DNA of 55,009 bases from Bacillus renqingensis (GTDB lineage: Bacteria; Bacillota; Bacilli; Bacillales; Cytobacillaceae): assembly GCF_016464375.1 (NCBI RefSeq), contig NZ_JADDIU010000007.1, positions 1 to 55,009 of the forward strand, read 5' to 3'. Under the pieces are notes generated by a model. It was given only the letters and a program-made list of their open reading frames with translations, searched no databases and was not told the DNA's origin. Below, piece by piece: positions 26,569-36,938 of the stretch (its first letter is position 1; each line of letters begins with the position of its first letter). Position numbers and translations under genes: made by a program.

Positions 26569-27597
26569 ATGACTACCAAAGAAAATACGATTTCAAAAGA
26601 TATGTTTGTACCCGCCCATGTTGACCCGGCAAAAAGTGAAAAAATTGCTAAGAAAAGTTTAAACTTTTGGCAGGATTCGTGGTTGAGAGTTCGAAAAAAT
26701 AAAGGGGCCGTTATTTGTCTAGTAATCCTCGTTGTTTTAATTATCATGGCATTTGTTGGACCATTATTGACACCATATTCCTATGATACACAGACAACGA
26801 AATATAATAACCTGCCACCAAGAATTCAAGGATTGGAAGATGTCCATTGGCTCCCATTTGATGGGACATTAACGCGCAAAGACGGGACGGAATATAACGC
26901 TTATGAGGTACGTAAGGTCGATGCCTATTATTGGTTCGGTACAGATAACTTGGGGCGTGATATCTTTGCCCGGCTTTGGAAGGGGACACAGGTTTCCTTA
27001 TTTATTGCCTTTATGGCGGCGTTAGTCGATATGCTGATTGGGGTAACATATGGTGCCGTTTCCGGTTATTTAGGCGGACGTGTGGATAGCATCATGCAAC
27101 GGATTATCGAAGTAATTGTTGGTATTCCGAACTTAATTATTGTCGTATTAATGATTCTGGTGTTAAAGCCGGGAATTATCCCTATTATTGTGGCCTTAAC
27201 GATAACCGGTTGGACAAGCATGGCTCGTGTTGTCCGCGGCCAAGTATTAAAATTTAAAAATCAAGAATTTGTCTTAGCTGCAAAGACATTAGGGGCTTCC
27301 GATCTTTCTATAATCTTTAAACATATGATTCCGAACATGTTTGGCATCATTATTATTAATACAATGTTCTCTATCCCAAATGCAATTTTCTTCGAGGCAT
27401 TCTTAAGCTTTATTGGATTAGGCTTACAGGAACCGCATGCCTCTTTGGGAACATTAGTAAATGATGGATTTAAATCAATGATTGCTTTCCCATATCAAAT
27501 GATTATTCCTTCCATCATGATTGCGTTAATTATGGTGTGCTTTAACTTAGTTGCTGATGGATTACGAGATGCACTCGATCCAAAAATGCGTGATTAG
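26569..27597 (+). CDS. oppC: Oligopeptide ABC permease OppC
   Basis: 342 residues. It has the N-terminal OppC_N helix (RKNKGAVICLVILVVL), an extracytoplasmic part and BPD permease helices with the EAA loop (EFVLAAKTLGASDLSIIFKH) and the hallmark SFIGLGLQEPHASLG. Compare the remnant at 20590, a distinct paralogue. ATG immediately follows the oppB stop. Confidence 0.95.
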   Translation: MTTKENTISKDMFVPAHVDPAKSEKIAKKSLNFWQDSWLRVRKNKGAVICLVILVVLIIMAFVGPLLTPYSYDTQTTKYNNLPPRIQGLEDVHWLPFDGTLTRKDGTEYNAYEVRKVDAYYWFGTDNLGRDIFARLWKGTQVSLFIAFMAALVDMLIGVTYGAVSGYLGGRVDSIMQRIIEVIVGIPNLIIVVLMILVLKPGIIPIIVALTITGWTSMARVVRGQVLKFKNQEFVLAAKTLGASDLSIIFKHMIPNMFGIIIINTMFSIPNAIFFEAFLSFIGLGLQEPHASLGTLVNDGFKSMIAFPYQMIIPSIMIALIMVCFNLVADGLRDALDPKMRD

Positions 27598-27615
27598 AAG
27601 GCAGGTGAATAGGCA

Positions 27616-28659
27616 GTGGAGAAGATTTTACAAGTTAAAGATTTAAATATATCGTTCCATACTTTTTCAGGAGAGGTTAAAGCCATCCGCGGTGTCAACT
27701 TTGATTTAATGAAGGGGGAAACGCTGGCGATTGTTGGCGAATCAGGTTCAGGTAAGTCAGTTACTACAAAGGCGATCATGCGCTTACTTCCCGAACACAA
27801 TTCAGAGATTAAAAGCGGTGAAATTCTGTTTGAAGGGAAAGACCTGGCCAAATTAACGGATAAACAAATGCAAAAAATCCGCGGTCATGATATTTCTATG
27901 ATTTTTCAAGATCCAATGACTTCATTAAATCCAACGATGAAAATATCGAACCAGATTATGGAGCCTTTAATAAAGCATCAAAATATGAGCAAGCATGCTG
28001 CAAAAGCAAGAGCAATCGATTTATTGAAGCTTGTCGGTATTCCTAAACCAGAAATTCGTGTCAACCAATATCCGCACCAGTTTTCCGGGGGGATGAGACA
28101 AAGGGTTGTGATCGCTATCGCCTTGGCATGTAATCCTAAAATCCTTATTGCTGATGAACCGACAACGGCACTTGACGTTACGATTCAGGCCCAGATTTTA
28201 GAGCTGATGAAAGATTTACAGAAGAAAATTGATACATCGATTATTTTTATTACGCATGACCTTGGTGTTGTTGCGAATGTGGCTGATCGTGTCGCTGTTA
28301 TGTACGGTGGGAAAATTGTCGAAATCGGCACGGCTGATGAAATTTTTTACAATCCACAGCATCCTTATACATGGGGATTAATCAGCTCCATGCCGGATTT
28401 GGAAACGGAAAGCGAGGAGCTATATTCGATTCCAGGGACACCACCTGATCTTTTGGACCCTCCGAAGGGGGATGCATTTGCACCAAGGAATCCTTATGTC
28501 ATGAAAATTGACTTGGAGCAAGAGCCGCCGTTTTTTAAAGTGTCTGATACACATTATGCCGCAACATGGTTATTACATCCGAATGCTCCAAAGGTTGAGC
28601 CGCCTGAGGTTGTCAAAAGGCGCCAAAGTCAATTCCCTAGTATAAGGGAGGGAAAATAG
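27616..28659 (+). CDS. oppD: Oligopeptide ABC ATPase OppD
   Basis: 347 residues. Walker A GESGSGKS at 41-48, signature FSGGMRQR, Walker B ILIADEPTTALD and the C-terminal oligo-HPY region (PGTPPDLLDPP). It energises peptide import with OppF. GTG start. The stop codon is directly followed by the oppF ATG. Confidence 0.95.
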   Translation: MEKILQVKDLNISFHTFSGEVKAIRGVNFDLMKGETLAIVGESGSGKSVTTKAIMRLLPEHNSEIKSGEILFEGKDLAKLTDKQMQKIRGHDISMIFQDPMTSLNPTMKISNQIMEPLIKHQNMSKHAAKARAIDLLKLVGIPKPEIRVNQYPHQFSGGMRQRVVIAIALACNPKILIADEPTTALDVTIQAQILELMKDLQKKIDTSIIFITHDLGVVANVADRVAVMYGGKIVEIGTADEIFYNPQHPYTWGLISSMPDLETESEELYSIPGTPPDLLDPPKGDAFAPRNPYVMKIDLEQEPPFFKVSDTHYAATWLLHPNAPKVEPPEVVKRRQSQFPSIREGK

Positions 28660-29598
28660 ATGGCAGAAAAAAAGAAACTACTGGAGATAAAAAATTTAAA
28701 GCAATATTTTAATCAAGGCAAAGCGAACGAAGTAAAGGCAATTGATAATATAACATTTGATATTTATAAAGGCGAAGTAATGGGTCTTGTGGGTGAATCA
28801 GGCTGTGGTAAATCTACAACAGGACGGACGATTATTCGTTTGTATAATGCTACAGGAGGAGAAGTCCTCTATGATGGTGTCAATGTTCACGGGAAGAAGT
28901 CTAAAAAAGAATTAAAGCAATTTAACCGTAAAATGCAGATGATTTTCCAGGATCCTTATGCTTCTTTGAACCCGCGTCTGAAAATTGCGGATGTCATTGC
29001 GGAAGGTATTGATATTCACGGGTTAGCCAAGACTAAGAAAGATAGAATGGAACGGGTTTATCATCTTTTAGAAACAGTTGGTTTAAATCGGGAACATGCC
29101 AACCGTTATCCGCATGAATTTTCCGGCGGTCAGCGGCAGAGGATTGGAATTGCCCGGGCTCTAGCCGTGGAACCCGAATTTATCATTGCCGATGAGCCAA
29201 TCTCAGCCCTTGATGTATCTATTCAAGCCCAAGTGGTGAATTTATTGAAACAGCTGCAAAAGGAAAAAGGACTCACATACCTTTTCATTGCACATGACCT
29301 TTCAATGGTTAAATACATTAGTGATCGGATTGGCGTTATGTATTTTGGTAAAATGGTTGAACTTGCTCCTGCAGATGAACTGTACCGGAACCCGCTCCAT
29401 CCGTATACGCAATCGCTATTATCAGCGATTCCTGTACCGGATCCCATTAGTGAACGTACACGCAAACGTAAAAGTTATGATCCAGCCAGTCATCATTATC
29501 AGGAGAATGAACCGGTGGAATTTTGGGAAGTGACTCCTGGTCACTTCGTTTTATGCTCCGAAAAGGAATTTAAGCAATATCAAACGCAAATTAGATAA
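28660..29598 (+). CDS. oppF: Oligopeptide ABC ATPase OppF
   Basis: 312 residues. Walker A GESGCGKS at 45-52, signature FSGGQRQR, Walker B FIIADEPISALD, and a C-terminal region ending near ELAPADELYRNPLHPYTQSLL. AAGGGAGGG before the ATG lies in the end of oppD. Last gene of the opp operon. Confidence 0.95.
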   Translation: MAEKKKLLEIKNLKQYFNQGKANEVKAIDNITFDIYKGEVMGLVGESGCGKSTTGRTIIRLYNATGGEVLYDGVNVHGKKSKKELKQFNRKMQMIFQDPYASLNPRLKIADVIAEGIDIHGLAKTKKDRMERVYHLLETVGLNREHANRYPHEFSGGQRQRIGIARALAVEPEFIIADEPISALDVSIQAQVVNLLKQLQKEKGLTYLFIAHDLSMVKYISDRIGVMYFGKMVELAPADELYRNPLHPYTQSLLSAIPVPDPISERTRKRKSYDPASHHYQENEPVEFWEVTPGHFVLCSEKEFKQYQTQIR

Positions 29599-29599
29599 T

Positions 29600-29631
29600 A
29601 AAAAAACGATCTCAAGCGAGATCGTTTTTTT
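29600..29631. terminator. Bidirectional terminator after oppF
   Basis: AAACGATCTC-aagc-GAGATCGTTT with T/A runs at both sides, between oppF and a convergent small gene. Confidence 0.9.
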
Positions 29632-29633
29632 AT

Positions 29634-29819
29634 TCACTTTTTCTTCCCGCCGACGGTTTTCCAGCCTGTTTGGAAGCGGGCATTCTGGTCGACATATTCA
29701 CTTCGACGTTTTCCGCCGAACACTCTTTCCCCAATGCCATTTGTGATGTCGCCCATAAATGCAGTAATGCCGATGATTAATAGAGCGACAATCACTAAAT
29801 CGGTTATGTAAGCAGCCAT
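29634..29819 (-). CDS. 61-residue membrane-anchored hypothetical protein
   Basis: One N-terminal membrane helix (about 5-24) followed by a basic tail (GERVFGGKRRSEYVDQN, GWKTVGGKKK). GGAGGG lies before the ATG. I do not recognise the family. It may be a small membrane protein whose tail faces the cytoplasm. It lies alone between the opp terminator and the long region before spx. Confidence 0.6.
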   Translation of the reverse strand: MAAYITDLVIVALLIIGITAFMGDITNGIGERVFGGKRRSEYVDQNARFQTGWKTVGGKKK

Positions 29820-30312
29820 CGATAAGTCCCTCCATATAAGTTATATCCCTATCTCCTATTGTAAAAGAAGTTCTTCTTAATGGAAAGCGGAAAGTTTATA
29901 AAGTTTTAGCAAATATGAATGCGTTTTCATTTACATTTTTAATTGAGAATATATGAAACAAGCTCGAAAGCTATTTTAGGAAAAATTCGCCGGAAGTACC
30001 CACAAAAAGTTTGCCTTAAGAAACGAACTTTATGATAAAGCCAAACCGTAATCGAGAAAAATATTTCAACTTTTTATTAAAAAAATGAAACTTTTGTGTA
30101 CATTATTCGTCTAATATATTGTGATAAAATATTTGGCCGTTTCGCGGATTATTAATTTTTTTGAAAAAAGGATACCTTTTTTAGAAACAGTAGTGTATAA
30201 TTAATAATAGATATTACTTATTTATAATGATTTTAATTATCAATATATAAACGTAAATTAAGTTTTCATTTATATAATGGATTTGTAAATAAAAGAGGAG
30301 TGTGAAGAACAA
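29820..30312. other. Gene-free region upstream of spx
   Basis: An AT-rich stretch without a supported gene. It must contain the spx promoter(s); TATAAT near 30195 is a candidate -10. AAAAAAGG-ATA-CCTTTTTT (about 30164-30182) is a perfect inverted repeat and a possible operator. B. subtilis has yjbC before spx; it is missing here. Confidence 0.5.
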
Positions 30313-30708
30313 ATGGTAACATTATATACTTCACCAAGTTGTACATCATGTCGAAAGGCAAAATCCTGGCTTGAAGAGCATGAAATTCCATATAAAGAAA
30401 GAAATATCTTTTCTGAACCTTTATCAATGGAAGAAATTAAGGAAATTCTTCGGATGACGGAGGATGGCACAGATGAAATTATTTCAACAAGATCTAAGAC
30501 ATTCCAGAAACTAGATGTTAATTTGGATTCTATGCCGCTTCAAGATTTATTTAAGTTAATTAAAGAAAACCCAGGTCTTTTAAGACGCCCAATTATTATT
30601 GATGAAAAGCGTCTGCAGGTCGGATACAACGAAGACGAGATTCGCCGGTTCCTGCCTAGAAAAGTAAGAACATTTCAATTGCGTGAAGCACAGCGGATGG
30701 TCAATTAA
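30313..30708 (+). CDS. spx: Disulfide-stress regulator Spx
   Basis: 131 residues, the standard Spx length. It has a redox switch C10-T-S-C13 and the ArsC-like fold. Spx binds the RNA polymerase alpha C-terminal domain and turns on thiol-stress genes; it is degraded by ClpXP with the adaptor SpxH (YjbH), encoded at 37490, and mecA follows. AGAGGAG is upstream of the ATG. Terminator at 30714. Confidence 0.97.
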   Translation: MVTLYTSPSCTSCRKAKSWLEEHEIPYKERNIFSEPLSMEEIKEILRMTEDGTDEIISTRSKTFQKLDVNLDSMPLQDLFKLIKENPGLLRRPIIIDEKRLQVGYNEDEIRRFLPRKVRTFQLREAQRMVN

Positions 30709-30713
30709 CAGCT

Positions 30714-30743
30714 AAGCCTTCTTAATGTAAGAAGGCTTTTTTT
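30714..30743 (+). terminator. spx terminator
   Basis: AAGCCTTCTTA-atg-TAAGAAGGCTTTTTTT stem-loop. Confidence 0.92.
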
Positions 30744-31043
30744 AATATTTGTAGTTTTCCCTTTTATTTGCTACAATGAAGAGAATATTATAGGTTATAC
30801 ATTTTCAATTACTAAATGGCTAATTCCCTTATGAATAGGCAAATTCATTGTTTTTTTTCTTTTTAGCTTTTTATTTCCCTTATAAGCCATTTTGTCATAA
30901 AATGAAAGTACAGGGGTATTAGTTTTCGAAGGGGAGGACCCTATTTTGGAATAACCCTCTTTGTGGGAGTAAATACTAAGAAGCATTATCTGCCTGGGGG
31001 TATTTTGTCCCTTCAATCTGGACAATGGAGGGGAGAGGTAAAG

Positions 31044-31712
31044 ATGGAGATTGAACGTATTAATGAATATACAGTGAAATTTTTTATTTCCTATGTTGAT
31101 ATAGAACAGAGGGGCTTTGACCGCGAGGAAATTTGGTACAATCGTGAACGTAGTGAAGAACTTTTTTGGGAAATGATGGATGAAGTTCATGATGAAGAAG
31201 AGTTCTCTGTGGAAGGACCACTTTGGATTCAAGTTCAAGCGCTTGATAAAGGGTTAGAAGTACTTGTAACAAAGGCACAGCTTTCCAAAGATGGCCAAAA
31301 GTTCGAGTTGCCAATCCCTGGTGGTAAGATGAAAGATTTACCAGTTGATGAAAAAATAGAAGAGATATTGGATCAACATTTCAATCCTGATTTCTCTGAT
31401 GATGACATTTTGGAAGAGGGACCTTTAGAATTCGTCCTTGCCTTTAAGGACTTCGAGGATGTAATCAGCTTAAGTTCCCGGACGGGCTTAGAGCGTTTGG
31501 TAACGAAGCTATACTATTTTGAAGGGAAATATTGTCTATATGTTGAATTTCCGGAAGAAGAATTCGAAGAAGAAGAAGAAATCGATGATATCTTAAGTTT
31601 ACTGCTGGAATACGGGTATGAAACAGAGCTCACCATTCATCGAATTCAAGAATATGGAAAAGAAATCATAGCTGATAATGTTTTTGCAGAGTTACAAAAA
31701 TACTTTCGTTAA
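31044..31712 (+). CDS. mecA: ClpC adaptor protein MecA
   Basis: 222 residues. The N-terminal domain (MEIERINEYTVKFFISYVD) binds targets such as ComK; an acidic linker and a C-terminal domain (LEFVLAFKDFEDVISLSSR) bind ClpC. MecA also disassembles aggregates with ClpC. GAGGTAAAG precedes ATG 31044; the open frame continues upstream but without a start of quality. The 300 bp before it holds the spx terminator and no other supported gene. Confidence 0.96.
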   Translation: MEIERINEYTVKFFISYVDIEQRGFDREEIWYNRERSEELFWEMMDEVHDEEEFSVEGPLWIQVQALDKGLEVLVTKAQLSKDGQKFELPIPGGKMKDLPVDEKIEEILDQHFNPDFSDDDILEEGPLEFVLAFKDFEDVISLSSRTGLERLVTKLYYFEGKYCLYVEFPEEEFEEEEEIDDILSLLLEYGYETELTIHRIQEYGKEIIADNVFAELQKYFR

Positions 31713-31714
31713 CA

Positions 31715-31750
31715 AAAATGCCGATTTCAATTGTTGAAATCGGTATTTTA
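31715..31750 (+). terminator. mecA terminator
   Basis: CCGATTTCAA-ttg-TTGAAATCGG stem-loop; the T-rich tail is imperfect. Confidence 0.75.
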
Positions 31751-31773
31751 CATACATCTGGTAGGTGAGGACA

Positions 31774-33285
31774 GTGAAAAACACAGTAAGGGTCATCTTT
31801 TTTCTGTTGGCACTATCCATACTTTTGTTTTTCTTTAGAGACCGGTTGGAGAGTGGAATCCTTGGATTTCTTAGTGTCATCATTTCATTATCGGTTATTT
31901 TTATTGGATTCGTTATTTTTTTGGAAAACCGACACCCTTCCCAAACGATCACATGGCTTGTTGTTCTTGGAAGTTTTCCACTTGTCGGCTTTATTTTTTA
32001 TCTTCTTTTCGGACGGAATTACCGCAAAGAAAAAATGTTCCGAAAAAAATACTTTCTTGATAAACAAGCCTTCCTAACTGTGGAGGGAGATGATGACCCA
32101 AGAAGCGAAGAAAAAAAGGCCCTGATGGGGGAACATCATGGTCAATTATTTACATTAGCTCAGAAGCTTGGCAATAGCCCCATCTCCTTTGATACGGCTA
32201 CAAAAGTTTTAACAAATGGAGAGGAAACATTTCCTCAAATTATTCATGAATTGAAACGGGCCAGACATCATATTCATATGGAATATTATATTGTCCGCAA
32301 TGATCATATTGGAAAGGAAATAAAAGATATTTTAATTGAAAAGGCCAATCAAGGGGTCAAGGTTCGGTTTATGTTTGACGCCGTTGGTTCCTGGCAGCTG
32401 TCAAAGACCTATATCAACGATTTGAAAAGGGCTGGTGTGGAAACAGTTCCTTTTGGTCCGGTTAAATTAGCATTTTTAAATAATAAATTTAATTTCCGCA
32501 ATCATCGAAAAATTATTGTCATTGATGGAAATATCGGCTTTGTTGGCGGATTAAATATTGGGGATGAGTATCTCGGCAGGGACAAGGTAATCGGATTTTG
32601 GCGCGACACCCATTTAATGCTTAGAGGAGAAGCTGTGCGCACATTGCAGCTTATTTTCCTCCAAGATTGGTATTATATGACCAACCATAGTTTTTTAACG
32701 GCCGAATATTTATCACCGCAACTAGACCAAAAGAGTCATGGTGGTGTCCAGCTGATTGCCGGAGGACCTGATAACGAATGGAGTGTCATCAAAAATATCT
32801 TTTTCGCCATGATTACAGCTGCAAAAAAGTCAGTTTGGATTGCATCACCCTATTTTATACCGGATGAGGATATTTTCTCAGCATTAAAGATCGCTGCCTT
32901 AAGCGGAATTGACGTAAGACTGCTCGTTCCCAATCGACCGGATAAACGGATTGTATTTCATGCGTCAAGGTCCTATTTTCCGGAACTATTAGAGACGGGA
33001 GTTAAAATTTATCAGTATGAACGCGGCTTTATGCATAGTAAAATCGTGATTGTTGATGGTGAGCTGGCTTCAATAGGGACCTCTAATATGGACATGAGGA
33101 GTTTCCATTTGAATTTTGAGGTCAATGCCTTTCTTTATCGAACAACTAGCACACAAGAGCTTGTCAGGGAATTTATAAATGACCTTAAATATGCTAAACA
33201 ACTAGAATTGAAAACCTTCGAACAGCGGCATATTGGCTTTCGCTTGCTGGAATCGACAGCACGTCTGCTGTCACCGCTTCTTTAG
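31774..33285 (+). CDS. cls: Cardiolipin synthase
   Basis: 503 residues. Two or three N-terminal membrane helices are followed by two phospholipase D HKD motifs, NHRKIIVID and MHSKIVIVD, each with a GG or GTSN segment. It makes cardiolipin from phosphatidylglycerol at the membrane. GTG 31774 with AGGTG six bases upstream is preferred to GTG 31765. The gene lies between mecA and coiA; its TAG stop is the first part of a dispersed repeat, and its terminator is found only beyond that repeat at 33427. Confidence 0.93.
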   Translation: MKNTVRVIFFLLALSILLFFFRDRLESGILGFLSVIISLSVIFIGFVIFLENRHPSQTITWLVVLGSFPLVGFIFYLLFGRNYRKEKMFRKKYFLDKQAFLTVEGDDDPRSEEKKALMGEHHGQLFTLAQKLGNSPISFDTATKVLTNGEETFPQIIHELKRARHHIHMEYYIVRNDHIGKEIKDILIEKANQGVKVRFMFDAVGSWQLSKTYINDLKRAGVETVPFGPVKLAFLNNKFNFRNHRKIIVIDGNIGFVGGLNIGDEYLGRDKVIGFWRDTHLMLRGEAVRTLQLIFLQDWYYMTNHSFLTAEYLSPQLDQKSHGGVQLIAGGPDNEWSVIKNIFFAMITAAKKSVWIASPYFIPDEDIFSALKIAALSGIDVRLLVPNRPDKRIVFHASRSYFPELLETGVKIYQYERGFMHSKIVIVDGELASIGTSNMDMRSFHLNFEVNAFLYRTTSTQELVREFINDLKYAKQLELKTFEQRHIGFRLLESTARLLSPLL

Positions 33286-33413
33286 AAAAGCGCAAGCGCC
33301 CCTGGTCAGCGGCGTATGGCCTCCTTGAAAAAGCTACCGCTTTTCCTTCGTGCGATGCTGATGCTGCCGAAGCCTTCCTTGTGGAGCTGGACAATTCTCA
33401 AAGTCGAAAATTT
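33286..33413 (+). repeat. Dispersed modular repeat, copy B
   Basis: Begins AAAAGCGCAAGCGCC right after the cls TAG, contains GAAAAAGCTACCGCTTTTCC, and ends with GGAGCTGGACAATTCTCAAA. It separates cls from its terminator. Confidence 0.9.
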
Positions 33414-33426
33414 CTTTCTTATCTCT

Positions 33427-33458
33427 AAAAAAACTCGTCAAAGTTGACGAGTTTTTTT
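33427..33458 (+). terminator. cls terminator beyond the repeat
   Basis: AAACTCGTCAA/TTGACGAGTTT with a T run. Confidence 0.85.
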
Positions 33459-33515
33459 AAAAGGATTTTCGCTGATTTTGTCGAATAGATAATATCAGAA
33501 GGGAGGAATTTTCAT

Positions 33516-34712
33516 TTGTTAACCGCACGTACAAAAACCGGAAAGACCATCTGCCTTGGCTATGATTATAAGAAAGAAACACTGTTATCATTCCGGGAAA
33601 AAGAAGAATTTATCTGTCCTGTTTGTAGCGAGGGTGTTACCCTTAAATTAGGGGAACAGCGAATTTTTCATTTTGCCCATAAAAGGGGAGGTACCTGCAA
33701 TGAATTTCACGATGGTGAGACGGAAATCCACATGGAAGGAAAGCTGCAGCTGTATCACTGGCTTAGGAACCAGAATATCCCGGCAATATTAGAGTATTAT
33801 GATCAAGAGATTCATCAGCGTCCCGATATTATGTTTAACTATCATGGGAAAAAGTACGCATTAGAATACCAATGCTCTCCATTACCTGAACAGATCTTTA
33901 ACAAGCGGACAAGAACCTATCTGCAAAATGGCTATACGCCACTATGGATACTCTCAAACGATCATCTTCATTTTAAAAAAAGCAATATTGTTTCTTTAGC
34001 GAACTTTGACTATTTATTTTTACGAACTTCAGCTGCCGGGACTTTATATATTCCTACGTATTGCCCCGAAAAACGACTCTTTCACTTCATTAATTCGATT
34101 ATTCCCTTTTCAGTAAAAAATGCTTTTGCCGGCCATACGGTCTATCGGCTGGAGCAAATGGACCTGCAGCGCCTATTAGAGCCTGGATCCACTTTTAAGA
34201 AATTAACCTTCACAAGCTGGGAAGCGGAACTGGATCAATTCAAACTAAATTGGTCACTAAACCCAGGGGCACATTCCAATCGCTTTCTTCATGAACTATA
34301 CAACCAAAATATGAATCTTTTTTTATTGCCTGCAGAAATCGGTCTTCCCGTCCCGCATTCCCTATTTTTTCAAACCTCAACAATTGTTTGGCAAACCTAC
34401 TTATTTCTTGATGTTCTTGCAGATAAAAATCCAGGGGATATGGTGACTTTAAACGAAATTAGCAGCCAGATCAAGAGAAGAATCAAGCGAAAAGAACTCT
34501 CCATTCGCCGTATGCCGCAGCTTGAAAAAGTGAATGTCATGGTTCCGGTAAATGAATATCTTTACCTTTTGGAGTTATTGGGTATATTATCCAAATGGGA
34601 TGAAACAACCTTTCAACTGCGGCAAAAGATCAAAATACCGATGTCGAATCGCGAGAAGGAGGAAGCGCAATTTTTTTTACAGCAAAAAATAAAGACTATC
34701 TCGTCAAAATAA
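33516..34712 (+). CDS. coiA: Competence protein CoiA
   Basis: 398 residues. An N-terminal zinc-finger-like part (FICPVCSEGVTLKLG, FHFAHKRG) precedes a nuclease-like domain with RPDIMFNYHGKKYALEYQCS, which holds D and ExQ/ExK residues. CoiA is needed for recombination of incoming DNA in competent cells. TTG start with GGGAGG 9 bases before. Together with med and mecA, it points to natural competence, although comZ is missing here. Confidence 0.9.
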   Translation: MLTARTKTGKTICLGYDYKKETLLSFREKEEFICPVCSEGVTLKLGEQRIFHFAHKRGGTCNEFHDGETEIHMEGKLQLYHWLRNQNIPAILEYYDQEIHQRPDIMFNYHGKKYALEYQCSPLPEQIFNKRTRTYLQNGYTPLWILSNDHLHFKKSNIVSLANFDYLFLRTSAAGTLYIPTYCPEKRLFHFINSIIPFSVKNAFAGHTVYRLEQMDLQRLLEPGSTFKKLTFTSWEAELDQFKLNWSLNPGAHSNRFLHELYNQNMNLFLLPAEIGLPVPHSLFFQTSTIVWQTYLFLDVLADKNPGDMVTLNEISSQIKRRIKRKELSIRRMPQLEKVNVMVPVNEYLYLLELLGILSKWDETTFQLRQKIKIPMSNREKEEAQFFLQQKIKTISSK

Positions 34713-34825
34713 TAAATAAAATAATCCAATGGGCATAATATAAGGGAGGAATTTGGCTTAAAAGAGAAGAATATATGTAAGTGGAGATACTTTTCGTATG
34801 GCGAATTAAGTTGAATGGAGGATAA

Positions 34826-36652
34826 ATGATGGGTAAGGAATCGACTGTAAAATCACTACCGACAAGAAGCGAACTCCCTGTGGAGGATACCTGGAGATTA
34901 GAGGATATTTTTGCAACGGATGAGGAATGGGAGAAGGAATATCAAGAAGTAAAAGGTTTAATTCCGGCTATTAAAGAATTTGAAGGAAAACTCAGTGAAA
35001 GTGCGGATACATTATATAAAGCGCTGCAGTTCGAGGACCAGCTGCTAGAGCGGATTGGCAAGCTGTATACATATTCACATATGAGATATGACCAGGACAC
35101 AACCAATTCCTTTTATCAAGGCTTAGATGACCGGATGAAAAATTTATATTCCCAAGCAGCAAGCGCGCTTGCTTTTATTGTTCCGGAAATTCTCTCGATT
35201 GACGAAAGTAAAGTCAGCGGTTTTTTAAATGAAAAAGCAGAATTAAAGCTTTATGAGCACGCGATTGAGGAAATTAATCTGCAACGGCCGCATGTATTAA
35301 GTGCGGAGCAGGAAGCATTGTTAGCAGAAGCAGGCGAAGTAATGGACGCTTCCAGCAATACATTTGGGATGCTCAACAATGCCGATTTAGAATTCCCGTC
35401 CATTAAAGATGAAAACGGTGAAGAGGTTGAAATTACCCATGGCCGCTATGTCCGTTTCTTAGAAAGCAGCGACCAGCGTGTAAGGCATGATGCCTTTAAA
35501 GCCGTTTATAAAACATATGGCAATTTTAAAAATACGTTTGCCAGCACGTTAAGCGGTAATGTGAAAAGGAACAATTTCAATGCAAGGGTGAGGAAGTATC
35601 GTTCTGCACGACATGCGGCACTTTCGGCTAATAATATCCCGGAAACTGTCTATGAAAATCTAGTCGGCACGGTTAATGAAAATCTTCATTTATTGCATCG
35701 CTATGTGAAGCTGCGAAAAAAGGTATTAGGCTTGAACGAACTACATATGTACGATTTATATACCCCGCTTGTCAAAGATGTCAAAATGGAGATTAAGTAT
35801 GAGGAGGCTAAAGACATTGTCCTTAAAGGTCTGGCCCCTTTAGGTGAGGGATATGCAAAGGTGTTGAAGGAAGGGTTTCATAATCGCTGGGTGGATGTCC
35901 ATGAAAATAAAGGCAAGCGCAGCGGTGCTTACTCTTCAGGCGCCTATGGAACCAATCCATATATTCTGTTAAATTGGCAGGATAATGTGAATAATTTGTT
36001 TACCTTAGCACATGAATTCGGCCACTCAGTGCATAGCTACTTTACACGAAAATCACAGCCATATCCGTATGGAAATTATTCCATTTTTGTGGCTGAAGTG
36101 GCGTCCACTTGTAATGAAGCACTGCTCAATGACCATTTGTTAAAAACAATTGATGATGATGGGAAGCGGATTTATCTGTTAAACCACTATTTGGAAGGCT
36201 TCCGCGGTACTGTATTCCGCCAAACGATGTTTGCTGAATTTGAACATTTGATTCATCAAAAGGCGCAGAATAACGAGGCGTTAACGGCTGATTCTTTAAC
36301 CGAAGATTACTATGATTTAAATAAAAAATATTTCGGCGAAGAGGACATTGTGATCGATGAAGAAATTGGTTTAGAGTGGGCAAGAATTCCCCATTTCTAT
36401 TACAATTACTATGTGTACCAATATGCAACCGGCTTTAGCGCAGCAACCGCGCTAAGCAAGCAAATATTAGAAGAAGGCGAAACAGCGGTGAAACGATATC
36501 TCGACTTCCTCAGTGCCGGAAGTTCAGATTATCCGATTGAAGTGCTGAAGAAAGCAGGCGTCAATATGACTAGTGCAGAGCCAATCAAAGATGCGCTTAA
36601 GGTGTTTGAAGAAAGACTAGGGGAATTGGAACAGTTATTAGTTCATGAATAA
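34826..36652 (+). CDS. pepF: Oligoendopeptidase F
   Basis: 608 residues. A cytosolic M3 zinc peptidase with HEFGH (near residues 395-399) and a downstream glutamate; it degrades short peptides, for instance those brought in by Opp. GGAGG is 4 bases before the first ATG and 7 before the second (34829), so either may be used. A dispersed repeat starts just after the stop; the terminator appears far downstream at 36939. Confidence 0.95.
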   Translation: MMGKESTVKSLPTRSELPVEDTWRLEDIFATDEEWEKEYQEVKGLIPAIKEFEGKLSESADTLYKALQFEDQLLERIGKLYTYSHMRYDQDTTNSFYQGLDDRMKNLYSQAASALAFIVPEILSIDESKVSGFLNEKAELKLYEHAIEEINLQRPHVLSAEQEALLAEAGEVMDASSNTFGMLNNADLEFPSIKDENGEEVEITHGRYVRFLESSDQRVRHDAFKAVYKTYGNFKNTFASTLSGNVKRNNFNARVRKYRSARHAALSANNIPETVYENLVGTVNENLHLLHRYVKLRKKVLGLNELHMYDLYTPLVKDVKMEIKYEEAKDIVLKGLAPLGEGYAKVLKEGFHNRWVDVHENKGKRSGAYSSGAYGTNPYILLNWQDNVNNLFTLAHEFGHSVHSYFTRKSQPYPYGNYSIFVAEVASTCNEALLNDHLLKTIDDDGKRIYLLNHYLEGFRGTVFRQTMFAEFEHLIHQKAQNNEALTADSLTEDYYDLNKKYFGEEDIVIDEEIGLEWARIPHFYYNYYVYQYATGFSAATALSKQILEEGETAVKRYLDFLSAGSSDYPIEVLKKAGVNMTSAEPIKDALKVFEERLGELEQLLVHE

Positions 36653-36653
36653 T

Positions 36654-36778
36654 TAGAAAAGTGCAAGCGCCCTGGTCAGCGGCGTATGGCCTCCTCGAAA
36701 AAGCTATCGCTTTTCCTTCGTGCGATGCTGATGCTGCCGAAGCCTTCCTTGTGGAGCTAGACAATTCACAAAGTCGAA
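36654..36778 (+). repeat. Dispersed modular repeat, copy C
   Basis: TAGAAAAGTGCAAGCGCC starts a base after the pepF TAA. The rest nearly equals copy B (GAAAAAGCTATCGCTTTTCC, GGAGCTAGACAATTCACAAA). Confidence 0.9.
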
Positions 36779-36938
36779 TGATACTGATTCTAGAATAAAA
36801 ATGCTGGCGCTGGCAATATTGGATTGCGTTTCGCTAGAGGTAGTTGGAAAAGACGATTTTCTAAAGGATGGTATTTTCCTGACGACCTGACCATTGAGTA
36901 AAAGACTATTTTTAAACAATAAAGATCCTGCTGCAAAA

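Noticed and set aside
30963..31043. N-terminal extension of mecA
   Set aside because: The frame is open but there is no start signal; MecA begins MEIERINEYTVKF at 31044 with GAGG upstream.
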